A DNA stretch of 17,415 nt, from NCBI GenBank assembly GCA_003158365.1, contig PMIW01000180.1:7474-24888 (forward strand). Reading direction: 5' to 3'. The stretch is from Ignavibacteriota bacterium (GTDB lineage: Bacteria; Bacteroidota; Ignavibacteria; Tepidaquicellales; Tepidaquicellaceae). Shown one piece after another: positions 1 to 6,323 of this stretch. The first letter of the stretch is position 1. Every line of letters begins with the position of its first letter. The notes under the pieces were generated by a model. The model saw nothing but the letters and a program-made list of their open reading frames with translations. It was not told the DNA's origin and did not search any database. The position numbers and the translations under genes were made by a program.

Positions 1-578
1 GCTATCCCGAAAAAAACACCCGAAAGAAATTCGTTTTTTGCGTTTTTAAATAAAAAAGTAAAACCTATTAAAATGAAAAGCAGCGTGATGCAGTCTATCT
101 GTCCCCTTTCGAGCAAGGCAAGGAAAGGGAAAAAATTCAATGCGAGAATCCCGGAAATTAATATCTTATTTGTTTTTATATAAATCTCATCCTTATTGTT
201 TCTGAAAAAAATAAAAACAAGAAGTGAGAAACAGATAAGGTAGCAAAGCAGGTTAAAGAAATTCCAGATATATTTTGCATTTATATACGGAAGCATTGCA
301 AGGGGCTGAAATAAATTCGCGACAAGCGGGGGGTAAAGGAAGCGGCTGTGTTTCAGCGTGGCAACGCCGTCCCACATTTCCCATTTTGTAAGTATGTAGT
401 TTACATACGGGTTCAAATCATTATTAAGACTTTTACCGGCGGTATAATACGCGGTGAAATCCATCTGCAGGCTCTGCTCCGAAAAAAGTACCGTGTAATG
501 CACAATGCGGTAAAGGGATATGAGCAAAATTAAAGAAAGTATAACCGTGAGTAATATTTTTTTTACATTATACTTCAT
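1..578 (-). CDS. GT87-like polyprenyl-phosphate-dependent membrane glycosyltransferase (C-terminus outside window)
   Basis: Reading the minus strand from the ATG at 578-576 gives an open frame of about 192 codons that runs off the left edge, so only the N-terminal part is visible. It starts with a hydrophobic helix (about residues 8-22). An extracytoplasmic loop follows, with MDFTAYYTAGKSL (Asp40) and a FLYPPL motif near residues 80-85, then further hydrophobic segments and a QIDCITLLFILIGF stretch. This order (Asp-containing first loop, YYxAG, YPPL, then QID) is the usual start of GT87/DUF2029-type integral membrane glycosyltransferases, which use polyprenyl-phosphate sugars outside the cytoplasm. 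The start overlaps the stop of the upstream GT39-like gene by 4 bases (ATGA), so the two are probably translationally coupled. Family assignment is by motif recollection; substrate and acceptor are unknown. Confidence 0.75.
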   Translation of the reverse strand, partial: MKYNVKKILLTVILSLILLISLYRIVHYTVLFSEQSLQMDFTAYYTAGKSLNNDLNPYVNYILTKWEMWDGVATLKHSRFLYPPLVANLFQPLAMLPYINAKYIWNFFNLLCYLICFSLLVFIFFRNNKDEIYIKTNKILISGILALNFFPFLALLERGQIDCITLLFILIGFTFLFKNAKNEFLSGVFFGI

Positions 579-1915
579 CTGTACATCAGGTAAAATTCGG
601 ATGCCCAGACTCCAAGCAGAAAAAGATTAAATCCGATTGCAGTTATTTTTTTAGTAAGTGATAGTTCGTACCATAAATTCTTCCCGTCCATCAGCAATTT
701 CGCCGTACCCAAAACAAAAAAAGGTATCAGGACATAGTGATAGCGTGCAAGCGCAACAAACATGAAGAAAGTTATCATCCACGTGATAATAAATCCATAT
801 AAAAAGAATTTCTTTTTCTTAAATGCCAGCAATCCCCACCCGCCCATCATCATAATAGCGAAATAAGGAATGTTTACGAGAGCAATCCAAAAGGGACTAA
901 TAGATTTATAAACATCCGTCGATGTTTTCCCTCCCGAGTCTCCGCTGTTAAAATACAAAAGAATTAATCTTTCGCTTGAAAAAAGATAACCTATTTTTTT
1001 GAACCCGGTAATTATGAATTTATGCGGATTGTGAATTGCATATTCAATTCCCTCTTTGTAAAAAGCCTTATCTCTTGCGACTTCATCTGTAATATTGAAA
1101 AGCGGATTAGATTCTTCGATTTTATAATACCACGTTCCTGTTGCGTCGGGATTGCTTCCGGACCAAAACGTGAATCCGCCCTGAGTTGCAATTGTGAAAG
1201 TGTCTATTACCATTTTATTCCTGATAAGCCACGGAGCAATTACAACCGCAAGTCCAAGCATAAATAGGAATGAATATTGAATAACCCTCTTCGTTCTTTT
1301 GATTTTGAAACCTTCAAAAAGCTGCCGTCTGTTTTTATAAATATAAATCAGCATCAGGAATACCGAAAGTGAAAATGAAGAGCGGATTAGCACGGCATAT
1401 CCCCAGATTAATCCTATAAAAAATATCTTATTATTTATTTCTTCGCTTAAGCAGTAATACAGAATTATAATCGCAAGCATTCCGAAAACAGGCTCGGTAA
1501 GAATTGTCTGAGTGAACAAAACATTCGACGGTAGAAATGTAAAAATTGCAAGAGCAATCAAAGAATATTTTTCATCAAAAAATTTCAGGCAGATTAAAAA
1601 GAAAAATATACCGGTAATAACTTCAAGAAAAGAATTTACCAATCTAATACCTGTCTGTTCCGTGCCGAAGACTTTATACACGCCTGCAAGGAAAAGCGGA
1701 TATCCGCAGGAAAAATTTGCTGTCGGCTTGCCGGGTTCGAATGCATATTCGCCGAACTTCTCTATATTCACGGCAATCCTGTGATAGTCGAGGCTGTCGG
1801 AACGTATTTCCGCAGGAAGAGTAAAAACAAGAAATATTTTTATCAATAACGCAGAAAGGAGAATTAAATAAAAATATTTTTTATGTGTGGATGAAAGATT
1901 TTTAAAATTTACCAT
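575..1915 (-). CDS. GT39-like integral membrane glycosyltransferase (ArnT/PMT superfamily)
   Basis: A 446-residue, strongly hydrophobic protein with about ten predicted membrane segments. After a first helix (about 14-33) comes an extracytoplasmic loop with EIRSDSLDYHRIA. Asp40 and Asp43 sit where GT39/PMT-type GT-C enzymes carry their catalytic acidic residue. A large hydrophilic stretch around 225-310 separates the membrane blocks, as is common in this superfamily. Such enzymes transfer a sugar from a polyprenyl-phosphate carrier to a lipid, glycan or protein on the periplasmic side. The gene lies 55 bp after the methyltransferase and overlaps the next glycosyltransferase by 4 bases. The leader has only a weak purine run (AAGAAAAATTAT) and no real Shine-Dalgarno sequence. 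It could equally be called a family 39 glycosyltransferase or a hypothetical membrane protein; donor and acceptor are unknown. Confidence 0.75.
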   Translation of the reverse strand: MVNFKNLSSTHKKYFYLILLSALLIKIFLVFTLPAEIRSDSLDYHRIAVNIEKFGEYAFEPGKPTANFSCGYPLFLAGVYKVFGTEQTGIRLVNSFLEVITGIFFFLICLKFFDEKYSLIALAIFTFLPSNVLFTQTILTEPVFGMLAIIILYYCLSEEINNKIFFIGLIWGYAVLIRSSFSLSVFLMLIYIYKNRRQLFEGFKIKRTKRVIQYSFLFMLGLAVVIAPWLIRNKMVIDTFTIATQGGFTFWSGSNPDATGTWYYKIEESNPLFNITDEVARDKAFYKEGIEYAIHNPHKFIITGFKKIGYLFSSERLILLYFNSGDSGGKTSTDVYKSISPFWIALVNIPYFAIMMMGGWGLLAFKKKKFFLYGFIITWMITFFMFVALARYHYVLIPFFVLGTAKLLMDGKNLWYELSLTKKITAIGFNLFLLGVWASEFYLMYR

Positions 1916-1931
1916 ATAATTTTTCTTATTT

Positions 1932-1958
1932 CCGTTACAAAGTAGGGCTTTGTAACGG
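1932..1958. repeat. Perfect 11-bp inverted repeat (hairpin) between methyltransferase and GT39 genes
   Basis: CCGTTACAAAG (1932-1942) and CTTTGTAACGG (1948-1958) are exact reverse complements around a 5-base loop, TAGGG. It fills about half of the 55-bp gap between two minus-strand genes of one probable operon. No T-run follows the hairpin on either strand, so it is not a classic rho-independent terminator. It could be an RNA-processing or attenuation hairpin or a dispersed REP-like palindrome. Confidence 0.7.
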
Positions 1959-1970
1959 GGAATATAGCTA

Positions 1971-2777
1971 TTATTGTTTTTCCGCTAAAACTATAACACC
2001 CGTACCCTCTTTATTTTCGGATTTTAAATCCAGCCACATTAATATTAATACAAGCCAGAGTGTAAACAGATAATAAAAAGGTAAAATTAAAATTAATATT
2101 TTCGAAGCACCTGCAATCAAGATAGGATATTTAATACCAAGCCGCCACGAAATTGTACCGAATTTTCCGTATGAATATCTGAAGTCAGTCACTTTCAGTC
2201 CGGCTCTCTCCATTTTTTCCGTTATATCTTTTTTGGAATAACCGACCCGTGCGTGCTCTTCTATAAAGCTTTCATCGTCGTGGTCGTGTGCGTCACTGCC
2301 GCCTAAATCGGAAGGTGTGTTGACGAGCAGCCTGCCGCCTTTTTTCAGTGCATTGGCAAAATTTTTAAAAACGAGCTCATCCTCGACAATATGCTCCATA
2401 ACATCGACGGACAAGATAAAATCGAACCTGTCCTTATAGTCTATTTTTGTTAAATCAGCAATTTCAAATTCAGCCCTGTCGATTTTGCATTTGGAAAAAA
2501 AGTATTTGCAGTCTTCAACCTGTTCATCCTTCACATCAACGGCAAAAATACTTGCATCACGAAAATGCTTTGTTAGAAAATAAGTATACTGTCCGAAGCC
2601 CATACCTGCATCGAATATATCCATCCTGCCCGTATTTGTTATCTTTTCTTTAACTTCTTTCCTGACATGCCAGGAACGCAGGAACATCAAATCGAGAATC
2701 CAATAAAATATTTTTCTCAAAAAAACATTTCTTGATACCAAATTTCCAAAAGTCCTTTTTACAGGGTCATACTTCAT
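1971..2777 (-). CDS. Class I SAM-dependent methyltransferase with C-terminal membrane segment
   Basis: The 268-residue protein has a Methyltransf_11-type Rossmann core. The SAM-binding motif I is IFDAGMGFGQ (residues 54-63), an acidic residue ends the second strand at Asp81, and FDFILSVDVMEHI (118-130) is followed by LKKGGRLLVNTPS (144-156). A His/Asp-rich loop, SDAHDHDDES (161-170), lies after the core. Residues about 218-250 form one or two hydrophobic helices, suggesting the enzyme is held at the inner membrane. It lies between GT4 and GT39-like genes, so a glycan, glycolipid or other envelope substrate is likely, but this is inferred from context. The start is the ATG at 2777 with no visible Shine-Dalgarno sequence. 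The gap to the upstream GT4 gene is 97 bp with no obvious terminator. Confidence 0.85.
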   Translation of the reverse strand: MKYDPVKRTFGNLVSRNVFLRKIFYWILDLMFLRSWHVRKEVKEKITNTGRMDIFDAGMGFGQYTYFLTKHFRDASIFAVDVKDEQVEDCKYFFSKCKIDRAEFEIADLTKIDYKDRFDFILSVDVMEHIVEDELVFKNFANALKKGGRLLVNTPSDLGGSDAHDHDDESFIEEHARVGYSKKDITEKMERAGLKVTDFRYSYGKFGTISWRLGIKYPILIAGASKILILILPFYYLFTLWLVLILMWLDLKSENKEGTGVIVLAEKQ

Positions 2778-2874
2778 AACTTACAAAATATAATTTTAGT
2801 TTTTGAAACACTTTATTCAATCTCCGTTAATTCGTAAATGGTAAAACGTGAGATGTATTATTCGCACTTACATT

Positions 2875-4032
2875 TTACTTTTTGCTCTTTATTTCCGCTA
2901 AATCCAAAATATTCCGAACGAAAACCTCCCACGAATATTTCAACTTTTCTGTTTTTATATTTTCCGAGAATTTCTCTTCGAGATTATAATTATAAAATCT
3001 CTTCACTGCACCGGATATATCGTTAACATTTCCGGGCCGGATAATGATTCCTGTTTTTTCGGCAATAACAACTTCTGACAGCCCGCCTACATCGGTTACG
3101 ATAACAGGTTTATCATAATAATATGCAATCTGAACTATTCCGCTCTGCGTGGCATCAGAATAAGGAAGCACAAGGCAATCACAGGCAGAAAAGAAATACC
3201 TCACCCGTTCATCGGGCATAAAATCGGACAGCAATACAATATTTTCATCAAGTCCCGATTCTTTTATCTTTTCCCTGTAAGGTTTCTCATCATCATAAAA
3301 TTCACCCGCAACTAAAAGCTTTACATCCCTGCCAAGTTCTCTCATCGCATCAATCAGGTACATCAGTCCTTTATATTTTCTTATATATCCGAAAAACAAA
3401 ATTACTTTATCCGAATCAAACTTCACATTATAATTTTCTTCAATGAATTTCCTTGCTTCCTGCTTCCCGAGTTTCTCTCCGAAAATATTATAAAGCGGGT
3501 GCGGGGAAAGCCTGTACGGCTTATTTTTTTTATTGAACTTTTGTAAATCCTTTTCAACAGTTTTCGACTGTACAATAAAATAATTTACAATTGAAAAAAC
3601 AAGCTTTGTAAAAAACTTATCTCCGATTCTTTTTTCGTGCGGTATCACATTATCGCAGATGAAAAGGACTTTTGTTTTTCTGAACATCTTTACAAAAAAA
3701 GAAATGGTAAAGAAACACGGAGCAAAAAACGGTAACCAATATTTATATATAAGCAGGTCAGGGTTTTCTTTTCTGATTTTTAATGCCGTGAAGAACCAGT
3801 TAAAAGGATTTATCGAATCAACGGAAATTATATTTTTATTTTCCGGAATTTTAAATGCGGGTTCGCCTGTTTCGAACTGTGTTTTACCGGGAAACAGGAA
3901 TTCGGGGTACTGCCTTTTGAACGAAAATACCTTTACGTCATTATCTTTGGAAAGGTATTTGTACAATATAGAGTTATACTGCGCAATTCCTCCCCTCATC
4001 GGGAACGCTGTACCTATAATCACAATCTTCAT
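2875..4032 (-). CDS. GT4-family glycosyltransferase
   Basis: A 385-residue GT-B enzyme. The N-terminal domain opens with MKIVIIGTAF and a GGIAQYN loop (14-20), the glycine-rich segment expected in GT4 enzymes. NVIPHE lies at 128-133. The C-terminal donor-binding domain shows FFGYIRKYKG (213-222), LLVAGEF (239-245), a DCLVLPYSDATQSG stretch (285-298) and TDVGGLSEVV (313-322). Where classical GT4 enzymes carry the E-x7-E pair, this protein has no glutamates (TQSGIVQIA). I recall this ATQSG subfamily as common in Bacteroidota, so it is probably an active subfamily rather than a dead enzyme. The start is 5 bp after the stop of the GT9 gene, which strongly suggests co-transcription. It should act in the cytoplasm with a nucleotide sugar; which sugar is unknown. 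Confidence 0.9.
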   Translation of the reverse strand: MKIVIIGTAFPMRGGIAQYNSILYKYLSKDNDVKVFSFKRQYPEFLFPGKTQFETGEPAFKIPENKNIISVDSINPFNWFFTALKIRKENPDLLIYKYWLPFFAPCFFTISFFVKMFRKTKVLFICDNVIPHEKRIGDKFFTKLVFSIVNYFIVQSKTVEKDLQKFNKKNKPYRLSPHPLYNIFGEKLGKQEARKFIEENYNVKFDSDKVILFFGYIRKYKGLMYLIDAMRELGRDVKLLVAGEFYDDEKPYREKIKESGLDENIVLLSDFMPDERVRYFFSACDCLVLPYSDATQSGIVQIAYYYDKPVIVTDVGGLSEVVIAEKTGIIIRPGNVNDISGAVKRFYNYNLEEKFSENIKTEKLKYSWEVFVRNILDLAEIKSKK

Positions 4033-4037
4033 CAGCT

Positions 4038-5129
4038 TTACTGTAATAATTTAACGGCAGAGTTAAAAACGTCTTCCGGAAAAAGAAAATCCATGCAGTT
4101 ATATTCCGGGTTAATGCACTTCGGACTGAAATAGCATTTGCATTCCTTGTGCGGCTGAATAATTTCACCGTTTCCGTACAATTCGTATTCGCCCGGATTA
4201 AAAATATTATTTATAAGCAGGAGTTTCTTTTTTAATCCAATTGCAATATGCATTGTCATTGTAACCTGCGTAATAACCAGTTCGCATTTATTCACAAGAT
4301 TCAGAAAGGTCTTCAACGGAAAATTACCGAAGTATTTTGCCTTCGTGCTCTCCTCATAAAATCTGTTTTTCAAGTCTTCCTGTGCTCCTCCGAGCAGTAT
4401 GACTTCAAATCCTTTATCGGTTAACCTGTGGATTAAATTAATCCAGTTATCGTCGCTCCACAGGCGTGATGTCCACCTTTCACCGCAGCCCGTATTCAAC
4501 CCGATTACTTTTTTACCGGAATCTATATCCCATTTTCCTTCGTAATGTTCATCGAGCTCGAGAATATATTTTTCTTTATTGAATTTATGTCCGCAGATTT
4601 CAAAAATTTCATCGAGATAACTTTTATTATTTTCTTTAGATAAATTATCGAATACTCCCGTCAAATATTTATGCTCTGCATGTTCATTTACGGGATAGCA
4701 TAAACCTTCTTTGATTGTATATCCGAATTTTTTCTTTGCCTTCAGATTATTCATAAGGCTTATTGCTTCGCGGTCCTTGTCGAGATTTATAACTATTTCG
4801 AATTCAACTTCCTGCAGGTACATTACATTCTGAAAATTACATTTTAATACCACATCCGCACTCACAACCGAATTTACGGGTACAAGGTCGGGAGTATAGG
4901 TCAGCCAGAATATTTTTGCATTCGGGTATTGATTCTTCAGAGGGTATAAAAGCGGAGTTGTCCGAATCACATCACCCGCCGCACCAAGCTTTATAATAAG
5001 TATGTTAGAGTCAGTCTTCTTATAAAACCCGCAGTTATCACACATTACCCCAATCTGCTTATTGGGTTTGCAGGGAATATCACCCCTGAAATGCCTGCAA
5101 TCGGTTTTTAAATCCGATAAATTGAACAT
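4038..5129 (-). CDS. GT9-family heptosyltransferase-like glycosyltransferase with cysteine-rich ends
   Basis: A 363-residue protein with the GT9 layout. ILIIKLGAAGDVIRTTPLL (43-61) is the N-terminal motif with Asp53. IGLNTGCGERWTSRLW (209-224) and GFEVILLGG (240-248) are in the nucleotide-binding domain, and ITQVTMTMHIA (286-296) corresponds to the usual (S/T)xD(T/S)xxMHxA segment. The Asp normally found there is Val289. Two cysteine clusters are notable: Cys11, Cys20, Cys30 and Cys33 (with His13) before the catalytic domain, and Cys330, Cys332, Cys338 and Cys345 near the C-terminus. They could bind metal or form structural links. It is the first gene of the five-gene minus-strand glycan block, transcribed from the 5130-5366 region. 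GT9 enzymes add heptose or related sugars from ADP- or other nucleotide sugars; the actual sugar is not deducible. Confidence 0.88.
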   Translation of the reverse strand: MFNLSDLKTDCRHFRGDIPCKPNKQIGVMCDNCGFYKKTDSNILIIKLGAAGDVIRTTPLLYPLKNQYPNAKIFWLTYTPDLVPVNSVVSADVVLKCNFQNVMYLQEVEFEIVINLDKDREAISLMNNLKAKKKFGYTIKEGLCYPVNEHAEHKYLTGVFDNLSKENNKSYLDEIFEICGHKFNKEKYILELDEHYEGKWDIDSGKKVIGLNTGCGERWTSRLWSDDNWINLIHRLTDKGFEVILLGGAQEDLKNRFYEESTKAKYFGNFPLKTFLNLVNKCELVITQVTMTMHIAIGLKKKLLLINNIFNPGEYELYGNGEIIQPHKECKCYFSPKCINPEYNCMDFLFPEDVFNSAVKLLQ

Positions 5130-5144
5130 AAATTGTTAAAAATG

Positions 5145-5182
5145 TAATAATTCTGTAAAAGTTTTTAAATATAGAATTATTA
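5145..5182. repeat. 10-bp inverted repeat in the divergent region
   Basis: TAATAATTCT (5145-5154) and AGAATTATTA (5173-5182) are exact reverse complements, 18 bp apart, lying 16 bp upstream of the GT9 start codon. The spacing would suit an operator with half-sites on one face of the helix. The arms are A/T-only except for one base pair, so chance is a real alternative. Confidence 0.35.
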
Positions 5183-5355
5183 AGATTTAAAAGTAATTCA
5201 TTAAATAAAAGAAAGTTAATAATTTAAATTATAACACAAGTAATTTGTACGAAATGCTTTGTTTAAGGAACGTTAATATGGTAAAAAGCAGTAATATATA
5301 ATAGAATGGCGTTCTAAAAACTTGCTAAATTTATCCAAAATCTTTATTTTACAAA

Positions 5356-5363
5356 AAGGAGAG
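5356..5363 (+). promoter_or_regulatory. Strong Shine-Dalgarno site fixing the CBS gene start
   Basis: AAGGAGAG ends 3 bases before the ATG at 5367. An in-frame TTG at 5322 would add 15 residues but has no such site, so 5367 is taken as the start. Confidence 0.8.
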
Positions 5364-5366
5364 AAA

Positions 5367-5798
5367 ATGACGACTTTAAAAAAATTACTGGTCGAAAAAA
5401 AGTTCTATTTTGTCAGGACCGGGACGACCATATTCGATGTGGCAAAATATATGGACGAATATAATATTGGCGCCGTACCTGTTCTCGACGACGAAAGAAA
5501 ACTTAAAGGAATTTTTTCCGAAAGAGACCTGATGAGAAGATGCATTGCAAAAGAAATTGACATGAAAAACACGAAAGTTGATGAAGTGATGTCCAGACAT
5601 GTAATTGTGATTGAATCGCACGACACTCCCGAATACTGCATGCAGATTCTCAAGCAGGAAAACATACGCCATATGCCTGTAATAGAAGACAACAAATTAA
5701 TAGGAATTATTTCTATGCGGGATTTGCTTCTCTACGATATGAAACTGAAAGAAGAGAAGATTGAAATGCTAAATACGTATATTCAGTACTACGGGTGA
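5367..5798 (+). CDS. Tandem CBS-domain protein
   Basis: A 143-residue soluble protein made almost entirely of two CBS domains. The first, about residues 10-68, has TTIFDVAKYMDEYNIGAVPVLD and ends in GIFSERDLMRR. The second, about 75-130, has DTPEYCMQILKQENIRHMPVIE and ends in GIISMRDLLLY. A short charged helix closes the protein. Such pairs form a Bateman module that binds adenine nucleotides or related ligands and usually controls a partner. No catalytic domain is attached, so the partner must be separate. A receiver-like gene starts 15 bp downstream on the same strand and is the obvious candidate. Start choice rests on the AAGGAGAG site. Similar stand-alone proteins are often annotated simply as CBS-domain or IMPDH-like signalling proteins; the ligand is unknown. 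Confidence 0.92.
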   Translation: MTTLKKLLVEKKFYFVRTGTTIFDVAKYMDEYNIGAVPVLDDERKLKGIFSERDLMRRCIAKEIDMKNTKVDEVMSRHVIVIESHDTPEYCMQILKQENIRHMPVIEDNKLIGIISMRDLLLYDMKLKEEKIEMLNTYIQYYG

Positions 5799-5813
5799 AA
5801 TTAAAAATAATTT

Positions 5814-6146
5814 ATGACCAGAAGAATTGTATTATTAACCAATGACGATAATTTTAAAAGTTTTGTAACCATATCTGCGCTGACATTAACAAAGCTGAAT
5901 TACCAGATTGACATTTCATCCGACATCAGTCAGGATGCAGATTTAATAATAATAGATTTCGACAGTTCGGAAAATTTAGATTTGCTTAAGTCCCTCAGGC
6001 AAGACCCCCGTTATGAGAACAGGAAGATTTTCGGAGTGATAACCGACTTTAAAAATAAATCCGATGAAATTTTTAAATCAGGGTGCGACTCGCTTATGTC
6101 CAAAAAAGAATTCGAAAGAGCGGGAAATAATATTCTTATGTATTAG
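5814..6146 (+). CDS. Single-domain response-regulator receiver-like protein
   Basis: A 110-residue protein with no output domain. It keeps the landmarks of a CheY-like receiver at plausible spacing: IVLLTNDDNF with Asp11/Asp12 as the acidic pair, DLIIIDFD with Asp48 as the candidate phosphoacceptor, GVITDF with Thr77 as the switch residue, and GCDSLMSKKEF with Lys97 as the conserved lysine. It is slightly shorter than typical receivers (about 120 residues) and the helix between strands 2 and 3 looks shortened, so it is diverged. The gene starts 15 bp after the CBS gene with no clear Shine-Dalgarno sequence and is likely co-transcribed and coupled. No histidine kinase is in the window. The TAG stop codon is also the first three bases of a 9-bp tandem repeat array. 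Fold assignment is moderately sure; function and phosphorylation are inferred. Confidence 0.75.
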   Translation: MTRRIVLLTNDDNFKSFVTISALTLTKLNYQIDISSDISQDADLIIIDFDSSENLDLLKSLRQDPRYENRKIFGVITDFKNKSDEIFKSGCDSLMSKKEFERAGNNILMY

Positions 6147-6188
6147 AGTATATAGAGTCTGTAGAGTCTTTTGAGTCCGTAGAGTAAG
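6144..6188 (+). repeat. Five-unit 9-bp tandem repeat (TAGAGTCTN) abutting a stop codon
   Basis: Five consecutive 9-bp units are visible: TAGAGTATA, TAGAGTCTG, TAGAGTCTT, TTGAGTCCG and TAGAGTAAG. The first unit contains the TAG stop of the receiver-like gene. The last runs into TAAGAGCAT (6185-6193). A second copy of the array lies in inverted orientation at 6283-6323. Confidence 0.85.
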
Positions 6189-6202
6189 AGCATAAAATAT
6201 TG

Positions 6203-6236
6203 AAAAACCGCTGCCAATCAGGGATTGGGAACGCGG
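6203..6236 (-). terminator. Rho-independent terminator for the TPR–trxB side
   Basis: On the minus strand CCGC, an internal loop, CCAATC, a CCT loop, GATTGG, a CA bulge and GCGG form a hairpin (6208-6236), followed at once by TTTTT (6207-6203). This is about 90 bases past the trxB stop. On the plus strand the hairpin is followed by ATATTTTAAA, a much poorer tail, so it mainly serves minus-strand transcription. Confidence 0.75.
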
Positions 6237-6282
6237 ATATTTTAAACTATTTAGTACGAATTTTCTTATCTTATATCTTTTC

Positions 6283-6323
6283 CTCTAAGAACTCAAAAGA
6301 CTTCATAGACTCTACAGACTAAA
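6283..6323 (-). repeat. Second 9-bp tandem repeat array, inverted, abutting the trxB stop
   Basis: Read on the minus strand directly after the trxB TGA, the units are TTTAGTCTG, TAGAGTCTA, TGAAGTCTT and TTGAGTTCT, then a partial TAGAG. They match the plus-strand array at 6144-6188. Exact inverted matches include 14 bp (6156-6169 with 6307-6320) and 12 bp (6165-6176 with 6291-6302). A transcript crossing the whole gap could therefore fold into a long stem enclosing the terminator hairpin. Confidence 0.85.

Larger units (their letters stand above)
5130..5366. promoter_or_regulatory. Divergent intergenic region between the glycan operon and the CBS gene
   Basis: This very A/T-rich 237-bp gap separates two outward-facing genes, so promoters for both should lie here. 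I could not assign convincing -35/-10 boxes of the sigma70 or Bacteroidetes (TTTG/TAnnTTTG) type. It holds a 10-bp inverted repeat (listed separately) close to the GT9 start and a Shine-Dalgarno sequence close to the CBS start. No ORF of note is seen. Confidence 0.4.

Noticed and set aside
348..533. Plus-strand ORF of 61 codons at the left edge
   Set aside because: It lies antisense within the GT87-like gene, whose minus-strand frame is open to the window edge and carries recognisable family motifs.
2875..4032. GT4 gene as an inactive pseudo-enzyme because the E-x7-E glutamates are absent
   Set aside because: The frame is intact and the TQSG...DVGGL pattern appears to be a recurring GT4 subfamily, so loss of function is not supported.
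5322..5366. 15-residue N-terminal extension of the CBS protein from a TTG
   Set aside because: The ATG at 5367 has an excellent ribosome binding site at the right distance, and the extension would include it as coding sequence.
5385..5695. Two minus-strand ORFs of about 95 codons inside the CBS gene
   Set aside because: They are shadows of a strongly recognisable tandem CBS protein and show no motif, signal or ribosome binding site of their own.
6144..6323. Possible CRISPR array
   Set aside because: Units are 9 bp and directly contiguous, with no unique spacers of CRISPR length and no cas genes nearby.
6144..6323. Inverted arrays as terminal repeats of a small transposable element (MITE)
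   Set aside because: The arms are tandem repeats placed exactly at two stop codons, and I see no target-site duplication. A MITE origin is not excluded but not supported.
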